From: an uncultured Porticoccus sp.
Lineage (GTDB): Bacteria; Pseudomonadota; Gammaproteobacteria; Pseudomonadales; Porticoccaceae
Assembly (NCBI GenBank): GCA_905181945.1
Contig: CAJIZZ010000006.1
Coordinates: forward strand, 22,601-86,600
Reading direction: 5' to 3'
DNA length: 64,000 nt
A model generated the notes under the pieces. That model saw only the letters and a program-made list of their open reading frames with translations. It was not told where the DNA came from and did not search any database. This document shows positions 40,394 through 50,496 of this stretch, one piece after another. A program made the position numbers and the translations under genes. Numbering within the stretch: the stretch's first letter is position 1; every line of letters begins with the position of its first letter.

Positions 40394-41605
40394 ATGAAAC
40401 GAGTAGTGATTACCGGAATGGGTATTGTTTCTTGCTTAGGCAATGATAAGGAAACTGTCACTAAATCTTTGCGTGAATCTATTTCGGGTATAGCCTTCCA
40501 GGAAGAGTTTAAAGAAATGGGCCTGCGGTGCAATGTTGCCGCCAAGCTAGATATCAACATAGAAGAACATATTGATCGCAAAGTATCTCGATTTATGGGA
40601 CCTTCGGCAGCCTATGGATATATCGCCATGGGGAAAGCAATTGCTGATGCAGTGTTATCAGAAGAGCAAGTTTCTAATATCCGCACTGGCCTGGTAATGG
40701 GCTCTGGTGGCGTTTCAGGAGAAATGTTTACAGAGACGATTGATGTCATGCGAGAGCGCGGTATCAAGCGTGCTGGCCCCTACAGAGTCACCCAGATTAT
40801 GGCGAGCACTGTTTCCGCATGTCTGGCTACTCCATATAAAATAAAAGGAACCAATTACTCTATTTCGTCTGCTTGCGCGACCAGTGCGCACTGTATTGGC
40901 CATGCTATGGAATTAATACAAATGGGCAAGCAAGACATGATTTTTGCGGGCGGCGCAGAAGATATGCATTGGTCTATGGCGGGTATGTTTGATGCCATGG
41001 GGGCCCTATCAAGCAAGTACAATGATACCCCTGATCTAGCTTCACGGGCTTATGACGCAGATAGAGATGGCTTTGTGCCTGGTGTGGGTGCCGGCTGTCT
41101 AGTGGTGGAAGAGCTAGAGCATGCTTTAGCTAGGGGCGCAAAAATTTATGCCGAAATCACCGGTTATGGAGCAACTTCAGATGGCTACGATATGGTGGCG
41201 CCATCTGGCGAAGGAGCAGCTCGATGTATGAAAATGGCTATGGAGACCACAGACGGCCCTATTGACTATATTAACACGCATGGTACCAGTACTCCTGTAG
41301 GGGATCTTGCAGAGTTGGCAGCTATAAGAAGCGTATTCGAAAAAGATGTACCGCCTATTAGTTCGACAAAATCTCTATCTGGCCATGGCCTAGGGGCAGC
41401 CGGCGTCCAAGAAGCGATTTACTGTTTACTGATGATGAAAGGTAACTTTATCTGTGCGTCAGCAAATCTAAACACACTTGATCCAGAAGCCGCAGGTTTG
41501 CCAATCTTAAGCAGTCGCGTAGATAACGCTGACCTGCAACATGTTATGTCGAACAGTTTCGGGTTTGGTGGAACTAATGCAACTTTAATTTTCAAAAAAT
41601 ATTAA
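40394..41605 (+). CDS. fabB: 3-oxoacyl-ACP synthase I
   Basis: Elongates the unsaturated acyl chain produced by FabA. Catalytic Cys is in [14 protein letters not shown], the two His lie in [15 protein letters not shown] and [15 protein letters not shown], and [14 protein letters not shown] closes the protein. The start is the ATG at 40394 behind AGGGGGCAG; the frame is open upstream into fabA but that part is not FabB. Length is 403 residues. Confidence 0.97.
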   Translation: MKRVVITGMGIVSCLGNDKETVTKSLRESISGIAFQEEFKEMGLRCNVAAKLDINIEEHIDRKVSRFMGPSAAYGYIAMGKAIADAVLSEEQVSNIRTGLVMGSGGVSGEMFTETIDVMRERGIKRAGPYRVTQIMASTVSACLATPYKIKGTNYSISSACATSAHCIGHAMELIQMGKQDMIFAGGAEDMHWSMAGMFDAMGALSSKYNDTPDLASRAYDADRDGFVPGVGAGCLVVEELEHALARGAKIYAEITGYGATSDGYDMVAPSGEGAARCMKMAMETTDGPIDYINTHGTSTPVGDLAELAAIRSVFEKDVPPISSTKSLSGHGLGAAGVQEAIYCLLMMKGNFICASANLNTLDPEAAGLPILSSRVDNADLQHVMSNSFGFGGTNATLIFKKY

Positions 41606-41607
41606 CC

Positions 41608-41659
41608 ATTAATATATTAATGTATTAATGTATTAATGTATTAATGTATTAATGTATTA
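41608..41659. repeat. Octamer tandem repeat between fabB and ssb
   Basis: Five perfect copies of TATTAATG occupy 41615-41654, followed by a partial TATTA and preceded by a degenerate copy. The array begins just after the fabB stop and is about 80 bases upstream of ssb. Confidence 0.95.
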
Positions 41660-41738
41660 GATAGCAGTATGGAGTTTCCGATCTAAACCTGTTAAATTAT
41701 TTATACAAAATTCAAAAAACTTACTACTGGAACACGAC

Positions 41739-42215
41739 ATGGCTCGAGGTATTAATAAGGTAATCTTGGTAGGTAATCTAGGTAAAGACCCAGAAGCTAA
41801 ATTTATGCCAAATGGCAATGCTGTGACAAACATAACAGTTGCGACTAGTGAGACCTGGAAAGATAAACAGACCGGACAGCAACAAGAGAGGACCGAATGG
41901 CATAGAGTTGTATTTTTCAACCGCCTTGCAGAAATTGCAAGTGAGTATCTAAAAAAAGGATCTAAGATTTATCTGGAAGGATCTTTGCGTACACGAAAGT
42001 GGCAAGCACAGGACGGTCAAGATCGCTATACTACAGAAATTGTAGCCAGTGAAATGCAAATGCTAGATAGTCGAGGAGGATCTTCAGACTATCAGGCTCC
42101 TACTTCAGAGCAGAATGAATCCCCACATCAAACCGGAGTAACGTCAGACAACAAGGCAGCGTCTTCGTCGCCCGAATCAGGATCAAGCACATTTGATGAT
42201 GACATCCCGTTTTAA
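41739..42215 (+). CDS. ssb: Single-stranded DNA-binding protein
   Basis: Coats single-stranded DNA and recruits repair and replication partners. The OB fold starts [19 protein letters not shown] and contains [21 protein letters not shown] disordered linker then leads to the acidic tip DDDIPF that binds partners such as chi. Length is 158 residues. No LexA box is visible in its upstream region, unlike E. coli ssb. Confidence 0.98.
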   Translation: MARGINKVILVGNLGKDPEAKFMPNGNAVTNITVATSETWKDKQTGQQQERTEWHRVVFFNRLAEIASEYLKKGSKIYLEGSLRTRKWQAQDGQDRYTTEIVASEMQMLDSRGGSSDYQAPTSEQNESPHQTGVTSDNKAASSSPESGSSTFDDDIPF

Positions 42216-42226
42216 ATACAGCCTAC

Positions 42227-42265
42227 AACATACAATTTCAAAGCATTACCTTTAAATTGTATGTT
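42227..42265. terminator. Long stem-loop between convergent ssb and MFS genes
   Basis: AACATACAATTT and AAATTGTATGTT pair over 12 bases, and AAAG/CTTT extend the stem past a single bulged C to a six-base loop. It lies between two convergent stops. It lacks a good U-tract on either strand, so it may serve as a 3' end stabiliser rather than a true intrinsic terminator. Confidence 0.5.
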
Positions 42266-42272
42266 CTGATAA

Positions 42273-43628
42273 TTAAAAATCTACCTTGCGGCCTAAAACT
42301 CTCTCCATACTTTCAGGGCAAAATCTATCAATATCTATCTTAAAATATGCTAGTTTTTGTTCGGGGATAATTACAACATCACACACCCCTGGAACAAAAT
42401 CAATATAATCATCAGCTGCTATGGCATCACTAGGGGCGAGCTCAACCACTAAACTCTTCAGATGAAGAGGTTTTTTCATGGTGATCGCTACAAAAATCCA
42501 CACCACGATCAATGCAGAAACCATCCAAAATACCCCAAAATAGCCGAAATAGTAAGCAACTAGACCGCCAAAAATTCCGCCAAAAAATGCCCCTAGAAAC
42601 TGACTGGTAGAATAAATTCCCATTGCGGTACCCTTTCCTCCAGCGGGAGCCAACTTGCTGACAAGTGATGGTAATGTTGCCTCAAGCAGATTAAATGCCA
42701 TAAAAAATACAAACAGTCCCAGCAAAAATAAAGTATGGTCATTGGCTCCACTGCCAAGTAATAACTCACCTACAGCTAACAGTACTACAGCGCCAACAAA
42801 AACTGGTTTCATTTTTCGTCGGGCTTCAGCCATTATGATAAAAGGAAGCATGCAGATAAATGAAAGGCCCATGACACTCAAATAGATTATCCAGTGTTGC
42901 TCGCGACCAAATGCAAATGTTTGCTCTAAAATTAAAGGCACCGAAATCCAAGTAGCCATCTGAGAAAAATGCAAAACTGCTATGCCAAAATTTAGCCGCA
43001 ATAACTCACGATCTCTTAATAATTTTCCAAACATTTGAGGGATGGCTTGGGATTCAGCATTTAACTTAACAACCATTGGGGAGGGAATGACAAACAATAG
43101 TATTAATATGCCGCAGATTGCTAAGCCCGCTGTTAGCCAAAATAACCCTGACAGCCCCCATAAATTAGCTAAAATTGGACCAGCGATCATAGAGATGGCA
43201 AATGCAACACCGATGCTTCCGCCAATTACTGCCATAGCCTTAGTTCGATTTTGTTCCGTTGTAAGGTCTGAGAGTAACGCCATAATAGTGCTGGCTACTG
43301 CACCAACCCCTTGCAATGCTCGCCCAGCAATTAGCTCCCACATAGAATCAGACATGGCAGCCAACACACTGCCACAGAAAAAAACTAGCATCCCAGCAAA
43401 AATTACGGGTTTTCTACCGATTCTGTCTGACAAAAATCCTAGAGGTATCTGGAACAAGCCTTGAGTTAATCCATATATACCCAACGCTACACCAATAAGA
43501 ATCGTGGTGTTTCCAGAATATTGGTCCGCATATAAAGACAAAACCGGAAGCAGCATAAATAGGCCAAGCATACGAAAAGCATAGAGAGCTGCCAAACCAA
43601 ATAGGCTTTTTCTTTCCAAAGAATTCAT
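42273..43628 (-). CDS. YajR-like MFS transporter with C-terminal domain
   Basis: A 12-helix major facilitator with the loop 2-3 motif GFLSDRIGRKPVI and SLFGLAALYAFRMLGLF in helix 1. After the last helix (about residue 390) a soluble segment of 60 residues follows, with VPGVCDVVIIPEQKLAYFKID, resembling the ferredoxin-like YAM domain of E. coli YajR. The substrate is unknown. It sits between ssb and uvrA, as does an MFS gene in Pseudomonas. Confidence 0.85.
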   Translation of the reverse strand: MNSLERKSLFGLAALYAFRMLGLFMLLPVLSLYADQYSGNTTILIGVALGIYGLTQGLFQIPLGFLSDRIGRKPVIFAGMLVFFCGSVLAAMSDSMWELIAGRALQGVGAVASTIMALLSDLTTEQNRTKAMAVIGGSIGVAFAISMIAGPILANLWGLSGLFWLTAGLAICGILILLFVIPSPMVVKLNAESQAIPQMFGKLLRDRELLRLNFGIAVLHFSQMATWISVPLILEQTFAFGREQHWIIYLSVMGLSFICMLPFIIMAEARRKMKPVFVGAVVLLAVGELLLGSGANDHTLFLLGLFVFFMAFNLLEATLPSLVSKLAPAGGKGTAMGIYSTSQFLGAFFGGIFGGLVAYYFGYFGVFWMVSALIVVWIFVAITMKKPLHLKSLVVELAPSDAIAADDYIDFVPGVCDVVIIPEQKLAYFKIDIDRFCPESMERVLGRKVDF

Positions 43629-43856
43629 GGATTATCTATTATCGCTAAACTTAAAGAGGACTTATATTATAGATTGCATCACTCTTAGATGTAATGGCTA
43701 ATAAAACAAAGCTTCAGTCAAAAAACCCTATCTATTCAAGAAAATAAAAATAAGTGTGGCAAATGGTCACTATTACCCAAAAACTATCTTGACCTCTCTT
43801 GCTTTATTGTCCTCACTTGCTCATGATTGTTCGTTACTTTTTGGATTATATCTAGC

Positions 43857-46721
43857 ATGAAGCATATTTCCATTCACGGCGCAAAAACTCACAATTTAAA
43901 ATCAATAAACCTCACTCTTCCCCGAGACAAGCTTATCGTCATAACAGGCCTGTCAGGCTCAGGGAAGTCATCCTTGGCATTTGATACCCTCTATGCTGAA
44001 GGACAGAGGCGATACGTGGAATCTCTATCCGCTTATGCTCGTCAGTTTTTATCTATGATGGAAAAACCTGATGTAGACCATATTGATGGGTTATCCCCTG
44101 CTATTTCCATTCAACAGAAATCCACATCTCATAACCCACGCTCTACTGTAGGTACGATTACAGAGATACATGACTACCTGCGATTGCTTTATGCCCGAGC
44201 AGGAGAGCCAAAATGCCCAGACCACAACGCACCCTTAAAAGCACAAACTATTAGCCAGATGGTAGACCAAGTTCTGGCTTTACCTTATGACTCCAAACTG
44301 ATTTTATTGGCACCTATTATAAGAGATCGAAAAGGTGAGCATGCTCATATATTCCAAAATATGAGGGCGCAGGGCTTCATTCGAGCCAGGATAGATGGGT
44401 TGGTGGTAGATCTCGATGATGCTCCTGTACTAGAAAAAAATAAGAAGCATACGATTGAAATAGTAGTCGATCGATTTAAAGTTAAACCCGAGTTACAGTT
44501 AAGGCTATCCGAATCCTTTGAAGCTGCAGTGAACCTTTCTGAAGGGTTAGCTATTATAAGCTCCATGGACGGGTCTCCAATTATTGACTCGCCAATAGGC
44601 AATGTTTCATCGCTCAAAAATCCTTCGGAGATTCTTTTTTCTGCTCGATTTGCGTGCCCTGTATGCAACTATAGTATCGATGAGCTTGAGCCTCGGATGT
44701 TTTCTTTTAACAGCCCAGCCGGAGCCTGCCCAGATTGTGATGGACTCGGTGTTAAGCAATTTTTTGACATAGATCTTATTGTGCAATTCCCAGAATGCTC
44801 CATTTCCGAAGGAGCCATTAGAAGTTGGGACAGAAAGAATCTTTTTTACTTTAATATATTGACCTCTCTTGCAAAACACTATGAGTTTGATATTGATAGT
44901 CCATTTCAGGACCTGCAACAGTATCACCAACAAGTCATTTTATTTGGAAGCGGGCAAGAAATCATAGAGTTTAACTATTCAAATGATAAAGGCGCTATTT
45001 TTAAGCGATCACATACGTTTGAAGGCATTGTTCCAAACATGGAAAGGCGCCACAAAGAAACAGAATCGCATCATGCAAGAGAAGAGCTTGCAAAATACCT
45101 TAATGTTCAACGTTGTCGAGAATGTGACGGCGCTCGACTAAAAAAATCAGCAAGGCATGTTTTTATTGATAAAAAATCCCTTCCTGAAGTAGGTAATTTG
45201 CCTGTTGGAGATCTTGCCAATTACTATGAAAATTTGCACTTAGAGGGTAGCAGAGGAAAAATTGCAGAGAAAATCCTAAAGGAAATAAGAAATCGACTAA
45301 ATTTCTTAGTAGATGTAGGCTTAAACTATCTCAACCTCAATCGAAGTGCAGAAAGTCTTTCTGGTGGAGAGGCCCAACGTATAAGACTGGCTAGTCAGAT
45401 CGGGGCTGGCCTTGTGGGGGTTATGTATATTCTTGATGAACCTTCGATTGGATTACACCAACGGGACAATGAGCGACTACTTGCTACTCTTACTCGGTTG
45501 CGGGATATTGGAAACACAGTGATTGTGGTGGAGCACGATGAAGAGGCTATCAGGGAAGCGGACTATATCGTAGATATTGGGCCTGGGGCAGGAATACACG
45601 GTGGAGAAATCGTAGCAAAAGGCAGCTATGATGACATCATAAATGAACCTCGATCTCTAACAGGGGACTATCTATCCGGTCGACGAAAAATAATTATTCC
45701 TGAGAAACGCACCGTTCCAACAAATAAAAAAATTATGCTAAACGGCGCTAGCGGGAATAATCTACAAGATGTAAATCTCGAACTTCCCGTGGGGCTACTT
45801 ACATGTATAACTGGTGTTTCAGGGTCAGGGAAATCTACGCTAATCAATGAAACACTTTATCCTATTGCTGCAACTGAGCTAAATAAAGCTACGACCAAAA
45901 AATCTGAAGCTTATGAATCAATTACAGGAATGGATAATTTTGATAAGTGTGTAGACATAGACCAAAGCCCTATTGGCAGAACCCCTCGCTCAAATCCTGC
46001 TACCTATACAGGTATATTTACACCAATCAGAGAATTATTTGCAGGCACCCAAGAAGCTCGATCGCGAGGCTACAAGCCCGGAAGATTTAGTTTTAATGTT
46101 AAAGGTGGCCGTTGTGAAGCATGTCAGGGGGATGGTCTCATTAAAGTGGAAATGCATTTCCTGCCAGACGTCTATGTCCCTTGCGATATATGCAAAAGTA
46201 AGCGTTACAATAGGGAGACTTTAGAGGTTACCTATAAAAGAAAAAATATATCCCAAGTACTTGATTTAACTGTGGAAGATGCTCTAATATTTTTTGAACC
46301 AGTTCCCTCTATCGCAAGAAAACTACAAACACTGATCGATGTGGGGCTTTCGTATATAAAATTAGGTCAAGCTGCAACAACACTTTCGGGTGGCGAGGCC
46401 CAAAGGGTGAAGCTCTCAAAAGAGCTCTCCAAGCGAGATACTGGCAATACACTATATATACTGGATGAGCCCACCACAGGACTGCATTTTCATGACATCC
46501 AGCAACTGTTAATCGTTTTACATCGCCTGCGTGACCATGGAAATACAGTTGTAGTCATAGAACACAACTTGGATGTCATTAAAACAGCCGATTGGGTTGT
46601 AGACCTTGGTCCAGAAGGTGGTGCGGGAGGAGGAAAAATTATTGCCACTGGTACCCCAGAAGACATTGCACAGTCAAACGACTCGCCAACTGGACACTTT
46701 TTGAAAAAATTACTGGGCTAA
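43857..46721 (+). CDS. uvrA: Excinuclease ABC subunit A
   Basis: Damage-recognition ATPase of nucleotide excision repair. Two ABC cassettes carry Walker A loops [19 protein letters not shown] and [15 protein letters not shown], signature motifs [14 protein letters not shown] and [14 protein letters not shown], and zinc sites such as CPVCNYSI...CPDC and CEACQGDG...CDIC. I start at ATG 43857 ([14 protein letters not shown]); ten extra upstream residues of the open frame are not family-like. About 954 residues. No CTG-N10-CAG LexA box was found in its promoter region. Confidence 0.98.
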   Translation: MKHISIHGAKTHNLKSINLTLPRDKLIVITGLSGSGKSSLAFDTLYAEGQRRYVESLSAYARQFLSMMEKPDVDHIDGLSPAISIQQKSTSHNPRSTVGTITEIHDYLRLLYARAGEPKCPDHNAPLKAQTISQMVDQVLALPYDSKLILLAPIIRDRKGEHAHIFQNMRAQGFIRARIDGLVVDLDDAPVLEKNKKHTIEIVVDRFKVKPELQLRLSESFEAAVNLSEGLAIISSMDGSPIIDSPIGNVSSLKNPSEILFSARFACPVCNYSIDELEPRMFSFNSPAGACPDCDGLGVKQFFDIDLIVQFPECSISEGAIRSWDRKNLFYFNILTSLAKHYEFDIDSPFQDLQQYHQQVILFGSGQEIIEFNYSNDKGAIFKRSHTFEGIVPNMERRHKETESHHAREELAKYLNVQRCRECDGARLKKSARHVFIDKKSLPEVGNLPVGDLANYYENLHLEGSRGKIAEKILKEIRNRLNFLVDVGLNYLNLNRSAESLSGGEAQRIRLASQIGAGLVGVMYILDEPSIGLHQRDNERLLATLTRLRDIGNTVIVVEHDEEAIREADYIVDIGPGAGIHGGEIVAKGSYDDIINEPRSLTGDYLSGRRKIIIPEKRTVPTNKKIMLNGASGNNLQDVNLELPVGLLTCITGVSGSGKSTLINETLYPIAATELNKATTKKSEAYESITGMDNFDKCVDIDQSPIGRTPRSNPATYTGIFTPIRELFAGTQEARSRGYKPGRFSFNVKGGRCEACQGDGLIKVEMHFLPDVYVPCDICKSKRYNRETLEVTYKRKNISQVLDLTVEDALIFFEPVPSIARKLQTLIDVGLSYIKLGQAATTLSGGEAQRVKLSKELSKRDTGNTLYILDEPTTGLHFHDIQQLLIVLHRLRDHGNTVVVIEHNLDVIKTADWVVDLGPEGGAGGGKIIATGTPEDIAQSNDSPTGHFLKKLLG

Positions 46722-46751
46722 CAGTTGCTATTCTAGCAAAGCATGCTAGAC

Positions 46752-46771
46752 TACTGTATAAAATTACAGTA
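46752..46771. promoter_or_regulatory. LexA (SOS) box
   Basis: TACTGTA, six bases, TACAGTA form a perfect inverted repeat with the CTG-N10-CAG core spaced exactly as in the enterobacterial LexA site. It differs from the E. coli consensus only within the central AT-rich bases. It lies 15 bases upstream of the ATG of a small gene and overlaps a TATAAA that could be its -10 element. Confidence 0.8.
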
Positions 46772-46785
46772 TAAGGGTGTTATTT

Positions 46786-46998
46786 ATGATACATGCTAAT
46801 TTAGCAAAATTAATTTACTTGCTTCGCTCCAAAATTCGCTTTGCACGCTACAAGGCATTTCACCAAGCGCCCTACAATAATCTAAAAGATAATAGGTATT
46901 TCTCGCCTAATGATAAGCTTCACCCTGTAACTTTAGGGCCGGAGCAGCTTAGCAGGTTCTTCACCTATATCGCTAATACCGAACACTCCAAAATTTAA
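46786..46998 (+). CDS. Small SOS-box-preceded protein, unknown
   Basis: Not recognised. About 70 residues from the ATG at 46786 (a GTG at 46777 adds three). The N-terminal half is basic and helical (NLAKLIYLLRSKIRFARYKAF), the C-terminal half more polar with LHPVTLGPEQLSRFFTYI. There is no membrane segment or signal. It does not look like SulA, DinI, TisB or UmuD. The adjoining LexA box suggests DNA-damage induction, and uvrA ends 65 bases upstream. Function is open; a checkpoint or repair accessory role is only inference. Confidence 0.6.
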   Translation: MIHANLAKLIYLLRSKIRFARYKAFHQAPYNNLKDNRYFSPNDKLHPVTLGPEQLSRFFTYIANTEHSKI

Positions 46999-47125
46999 GA
47001 CCTTTTACCTTCTCTTAGCTTATAAGGAAATAGTATCGTTGCTATTTATACTCATAACGCCTCTCTCTCTGTTAACATATCATCTAGTGTAGCGGTTAAC
47101 ACACGAGGTCTAACGAGTATTAGGC

Positions 47126-48334
47126 ATGAACAAATATAAAGTTGGCGGCTGCGTTCGCGACAAATTGCTTGATTATGATTACACAGAAATAGACTGGGTA
47201 GTTGTTGGTTCGACGCCACAAGATCTCCTGGATAAAGGGTTTCTTCAGGTCGGTTCAGGTTTTCCTGTCTTTCTCCATCCTCAAACTAAAGAAGAATATG
47301 CTCTAGCGCGCACCGAACGAAAATCAGGTGTTGGCTACAAGGGATTTGAGTTTTTCACAGATGTGAATGTCACCCTAGAAGAAGATCTTTCAAGAAGAGA
47401 TCTGACTATTAACGCCATGGCAGAAGACTCCGATGGCAATATAATAGATCCTTATGGCGGTCAAAAAGATCTCTCTCAAAAAATACTTCGTCATGTCTCA
47501 GATGCCTTTTTAGAAGACCCTTTGCGCATATTACGTGTGGCACGCTTCGCAGCTCGCTACCATCATCTGGGATTTAAAGTCGCAGACGAGACATTATCAT
47601 TGATGGCCCATATATCAGACAGTGGAGAATTAGTCCATCTTGCCGCCGAAAGAGTATGGGTAGAGACAAACAAAGCACTGCAAGAGAAAACACCTAGTAT
47701 TTATATTGAAGTTTTACGTCAATGTAACGCCCTATCGAAGCTATTTCCAGAAATTGATCGACTCTTCAACGTCCCTCAGAGCATGTCTAAAGCCAATACT
47801 GGAATGCATACTTTATTATCCTTAGATTATTCAGCTGCGCTAGATAATGATCCATCCACTCGGTTTGCTGTGCTTATTGGCAACGTAGGAAAAGGTATCG
47901 ATGCTGCATGCATAGAGCAGCACAATGAAGATGTGAACATTAAAATAGTTCATGATCTTTGCAATCGACTAAAAACGCCAAATCGTTATCGAGAAATCGC
48001 AACAGCTGTAACTAAATATAGGTCTTTTTGTCATAATTCAAGAAGCTTAGATCCCTCAACTATCGTTGAAATGTTCAAGGGTGTGGGTGCATTCAAGGCA
48101 TCTAGTAATCTCATACAATTTGTTAGCTGCTGTGAAGCAGATGCTAACGCCTCTAAGGAATCTAGAGCTGCCTCTTATGATGCAGGCATATGGCTCATCA
48201 AAGTTTTTAACGAAATTCAATTAGTAGATAACAAAGCATTGATGAAGAAAGGCTTTAGTGGCGAACAACTGGGGCAAGAAATTGATAGATGCCGAGAACA
48301 AATTATTGCTAAATTAATAGAGAAAAAGTTTTGA
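47126..48334 (+). CDS. cca: CCA-adding tRNA nucleotidyltransferase, altered active sites
   Basis: Adds or repairs the 3' CCA of tRNA. The class II N-terminus is clear: KVGGCVRDKLL, FPVFLHPQTKEEYALARTERK, and RRDLTINAMAEDSDGNIIDPYGG, with LRVARFAARY. Two departures from E. coli Cca are seen. The catalytic carboxylate pair reads E21-I-D23 (TEIDWVVVG) instead of D-x-D. In the HD domain the CHDLGKG motif reads IGNVGKG (Gly252-Asn253), and the nearby WHPE and FHD segments are also missing. Nucleotidyl transfer may persist; phosphohydrolase activity is unlikely. Length is 402 residues. Confidence 0.92.
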   Translation: MNKYKVGGCVRDKLLDYDYTEIDWVVVGSTPQDLLDKGFLQVGSGFPVFLHPQTKEEYALARTERKSGVGYKGFEFFTDVNVTLEEDLSRRDLTINAMAEDSDGNIIDPYGGQKDLSQKILRHVSDAFLEDPLRILRVARFAARYHHLGFKVADETLSLMAHISDSGELVHLAAERVWVETNKALQEKTPSIYIEVLRQCNALSKLFPEIDRLFNVPQSMSKANTGMHTLLSLDYSAALDNDPSTRFAVLIGNVGKGIDAACIEQHNEDVNIKIVHDLCNRLKTPNRYREIATAVTKYRSFCHNSRSLDPSTIVEMFKGVGAFKASSNLIQFVSCCEADANASKESRAASYDAGIWLIKVFNEIQLVDNKALMKKGFSGEQLGQEIDRCREQIIAKLIEKKF

Positions 48335-49080
48335 CCAGCATGAGCGAAAACAAAAATCCGGTAGCGCTTATTACAGGAGCAGCTCGTCGTATTGGTGCAG
48401 AAATTTCACGCATTTTTCATAACCATGGCTATGATATAGCAATTCATTACAATAATTCTGAGCACGATGCCGAAGCCCTCGCTCAAGAACTAAATTCGGT
48501 ACGCAAAGATTCGGCTGCAACTTTTAAAGCACAGCTAGCCAATAGTTCTGACATTAAGGCTATGGTCAAAAAATTACTTTTATGGCGAAAAAAATTAGAC
48601 GTATTGATAAATAATGCTTCGAGTTTTCATCCTAATACCCTAGAAAAATCTAACGAAGATCAGTGGGACGAGCTTATAAATAGCAATCTCAAGGGCCCAT
48701 ATTTCCTCTGTCAGGCAATCGCCCCGCAACTGAGAAAAAATGCGAGCATCATATCCATTAACGATATCTACGCTTTCAGCCCTCTTCAAGGTTACAGCAT
48801 ATACTGTATAGCTAAAGCCGGAAATGCCATGCTCACCAAGTCTTTAGCGAAAGAACTGGCTCCCAAAATACGCGTAAATGGGATAGCACCAGGTGTAATT
48901 TTATGGCCTGCCTTAGACACACAAATGAATGAGGAAATAAAAGAAAAAATTATGGGTGCAATCCCTCTTAGGCGTAAAGGAGATCCGAAAGATATTGCTC
49001 AAACAGCCCTCTTTCTAGCAACTTCTGCAAGCTATATTACAGGACAAACTATCGTTGTTGACGGTGGTAGCTCGATATAA
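48331..49080 (+). CDS. folM: Pteridine reductase-like SDR (FolM type)
   Basis: A short-chain dehydrogenase, probably reducing dihydro- and tetrahydropterins. The cofactor motif is TGAARRIGAEI, where the Arg residues suggest NADPH. NNASSF and the YxxxK pair in YSIYCIAKAGN are present, and GQTIVVDGGSS is the C-terminal signature. Length is 249 residues from 48331; a second ATG at 48340 is also possible. It overlaps the cca stop and is convergent with folB, another pterin gene, which supports the call. Confidence 0.82.
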   Translation: MTSMSENKNPVALITGAARRIGAEISRIFHNHGYDIAIHYNNSEHDAEALAQELNSVRKDSAATFKAQLANSSDIKAMVKKLLLWRKKLDVLINNASSFHPNTLEKSNEDQWDELINSNLKGPYFLCQAIAPQLRKNASIISINDIYAFSPLQGYSIYCIAKAGNAMLTKSLAKELAPKIRVNGIAPGVILWPALDTQMNEEIKEKIMGAIPLRRKGDPKDIAQTALFLATSASYITGQTIVVDGGSSI

Positions 49081-49095
49081 CTACCACTTGCAGCT

Positions 49096-49455
49096 TTACG
49101 GTGTGCCTCCACGCTCTATGATGACTCCAACATCAGCTGCATTAGCAATTGCCCCAGGCTTCCCAATACGAAGTCGCAACCACGAGATACCAAACTCATG
49201 GAGAATAATTTCTGCCACTTTCTCAGCCATCGTTTCTATCAATAAAAATTCACTACTCTGAACAAAGTCCACCAATCGGACTGAAACAGCACTGTAATCG
49301 ATGGTAAGTAGAATATCTTCTGATTCGGCTGCTTTATGAATATCGGTAGCCATTTCGAGATCTATGCTAACTATTTGGCGAGACTGGCGCTCCCAGTCAT
49401 GTATGCCAATAATAGTATTTATCTCAAGATTCTTAATATAAACAATATCTGACAC
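49096..49455 (-). CDS. folB: Dihydroneopterin aldolase
   Basis: Cleaves dihydroneopterin in folate synthesis. Diagnostic residues are in NTIIGIHDWERQSRQIVSID, with the catalytic Glu, and a C-terminal VGVIIERGG with preceding LRIGKPGAI. Length is 119 residues from a GTG at 49455, three bases after the tsaD stop. Coupling with tsaD is likely. Confidence 0.95.
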   Translation of the reverse strand: MSDIVYIKNLEINTIIGIHDWERQSRQIVSIDLEMATDIHKAAESEDILLTIDYSAVSVRLVDFVQSSEFLLIETMAEKVAEIILHEFGISWLRLRIGKPGAIANAADVGVIIERGGTP

Positions 49456-49458
49456 GCT

Positions 49459-50496
49459 TTATTCCTCGGTTAAAGGCATAAGGTTATCCATTGGCCATCG
49501 CGGTTTAGCGGTAACGGCTAGATCTTCATGATATCCCGCCAAAAGACGCTGGCATCCAGCATAAGCAATCATAGCGCCATTGTCAGTACAAAACTCATGT
49601 CTCGCATAGAAGACCTCACCATTAATCTTATGTATTCTCTCAGTCAGTTTTTCTCTTAGTCGCTCATTAGCAGAAACTCCACCAGCAACAACCAACCTCT
49701 TTAAGCCAGTTTGCTTAAGTGCTCGAAGACATTTAATTGTTAGTGTGTCTATAACAGCCTCCTCAAAGGCACAAGCTATATCTGCAGAGGTCTGATCGTC
49801 TGGCAAAACGTCATCGCCACGATATTTTACGATAGTATTCAAGGTGAATGTCTTTAGTCCAGAAAAACTAAAATCAAGGCCAGGTCGATCTGTCATAGGC
49901 CGAGGAAACTTGAATTTTTCAGCCACACCTTTCTTTGCAAGCTCAGCAATTGCTGGGCCTCCAGGATAATCCAGATCAAGCATCTTCGCTGCTTTGTCAA
50001 ATGCTTCACCTGCTGCATCATCAAGTGATTGACCTAAGATATGATAAATACCGACGCCCTTAACTTCTACCAACTGGGTATGTCCGCCTGACACTAGCAG
50101 TGCAATAAAAGGAAATGCTGGCGGACTCTCTTCCAGCATTGGAGCCAACAAGTGCCCCTCCATATGATGAATTCCTATTGCAGGAACCTGCCAAGCATAT
50201 GCCAAGGCGCGTCCGACGCACACCCCCACCATCAAGGCACCAATTAGTCCCGGACCTGAAGTGTAAGCTAAGCCATCAATTTCTTTCGCTGTGGTGTTGG
50301 CATCCGATAAAACTTGCTTAATTAAGGGTAAAATTTTTCTCACATGATCTCGAGAGGCTAGCTCTGGAACCACCCCACCATATTCAGCGTGAACTCCTAT
50401 TTGGCTATACAGATCATGCGCTAAAAGCCCACCATTACTATCATATACAGCAATGCCGGTTTCATCGCAGGAAGTCTCAATACCTAGTACTCGCAT
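49459..50496 (-). CDS. tsaD: tRNA N6-adenosine threonylcarbamoyltransferase
   Basis: Transfers the threonylcarbamoyl group to A37 of ANN-decoding tRNAs. The ASKHA ATPase fold has [19 protein letters not shown], the metal-binding His pair in [12 protein letters not shown], and [13 protein letters not shown]; the C-terminal [14 protein letters not shown] follows. Length is 345 residues. It is divergent from rpsU, as in E. coli and Pseudomonas. Confidence 0.98.
   Translation of the reverse strand: MRVLGIETSCDETGIAVYDSNGGLLAHDLYSQIGVHAEYGGVVPELASRDHVRKILPLIKQVLSDANTTAKEIDGLAYTSGPGLIGALMVGVCVGRALAYAWQVPAIGIHHMEGHLLAPMLEESPPAFPFIALLVSGGHTQLVEVKGVGIYHILGQSLDDAAGEAFDKAAKMLDLDYPGGPAIAELAKKGVAEKFKFPRPMTDRPGLDFSFSGLKTFTLNTIVKYRGDDVLPDDQTSADIACAFEEAVIDTLTIKCLRALKQTGLKRLVVAGGVSANERLREKLTERIHKINGEVFYARHEFCTDNGAMIAYAGCQRLLAGYHEDLAVTAKPRWPMDNLMPLTEE

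Noticed and set aside
41615..41654. Tandem repeat as a CRISPR array
   Set aside because: The units are eight bases with no spacers and no cas genes nearby.
42655..43464. Plus-strand frames opposite the MFS gene
   Set aside because: They mirror the transporter reading frame and have no starts with ribosome binding sites.
43629..43856. LexA box upstream of uvrA
   Set aside because: uvrA is an SOS gene in E. coli, so I searched for CTG-N10-CAG here and found none.
46732..46750. TCTAGCA/TGCTAGA hairpin after uvrA as an intrinsic terminator
   Set aside because: The stem is short and no U-tract follows; recorded only as a weak hairpin beside the LexA box.
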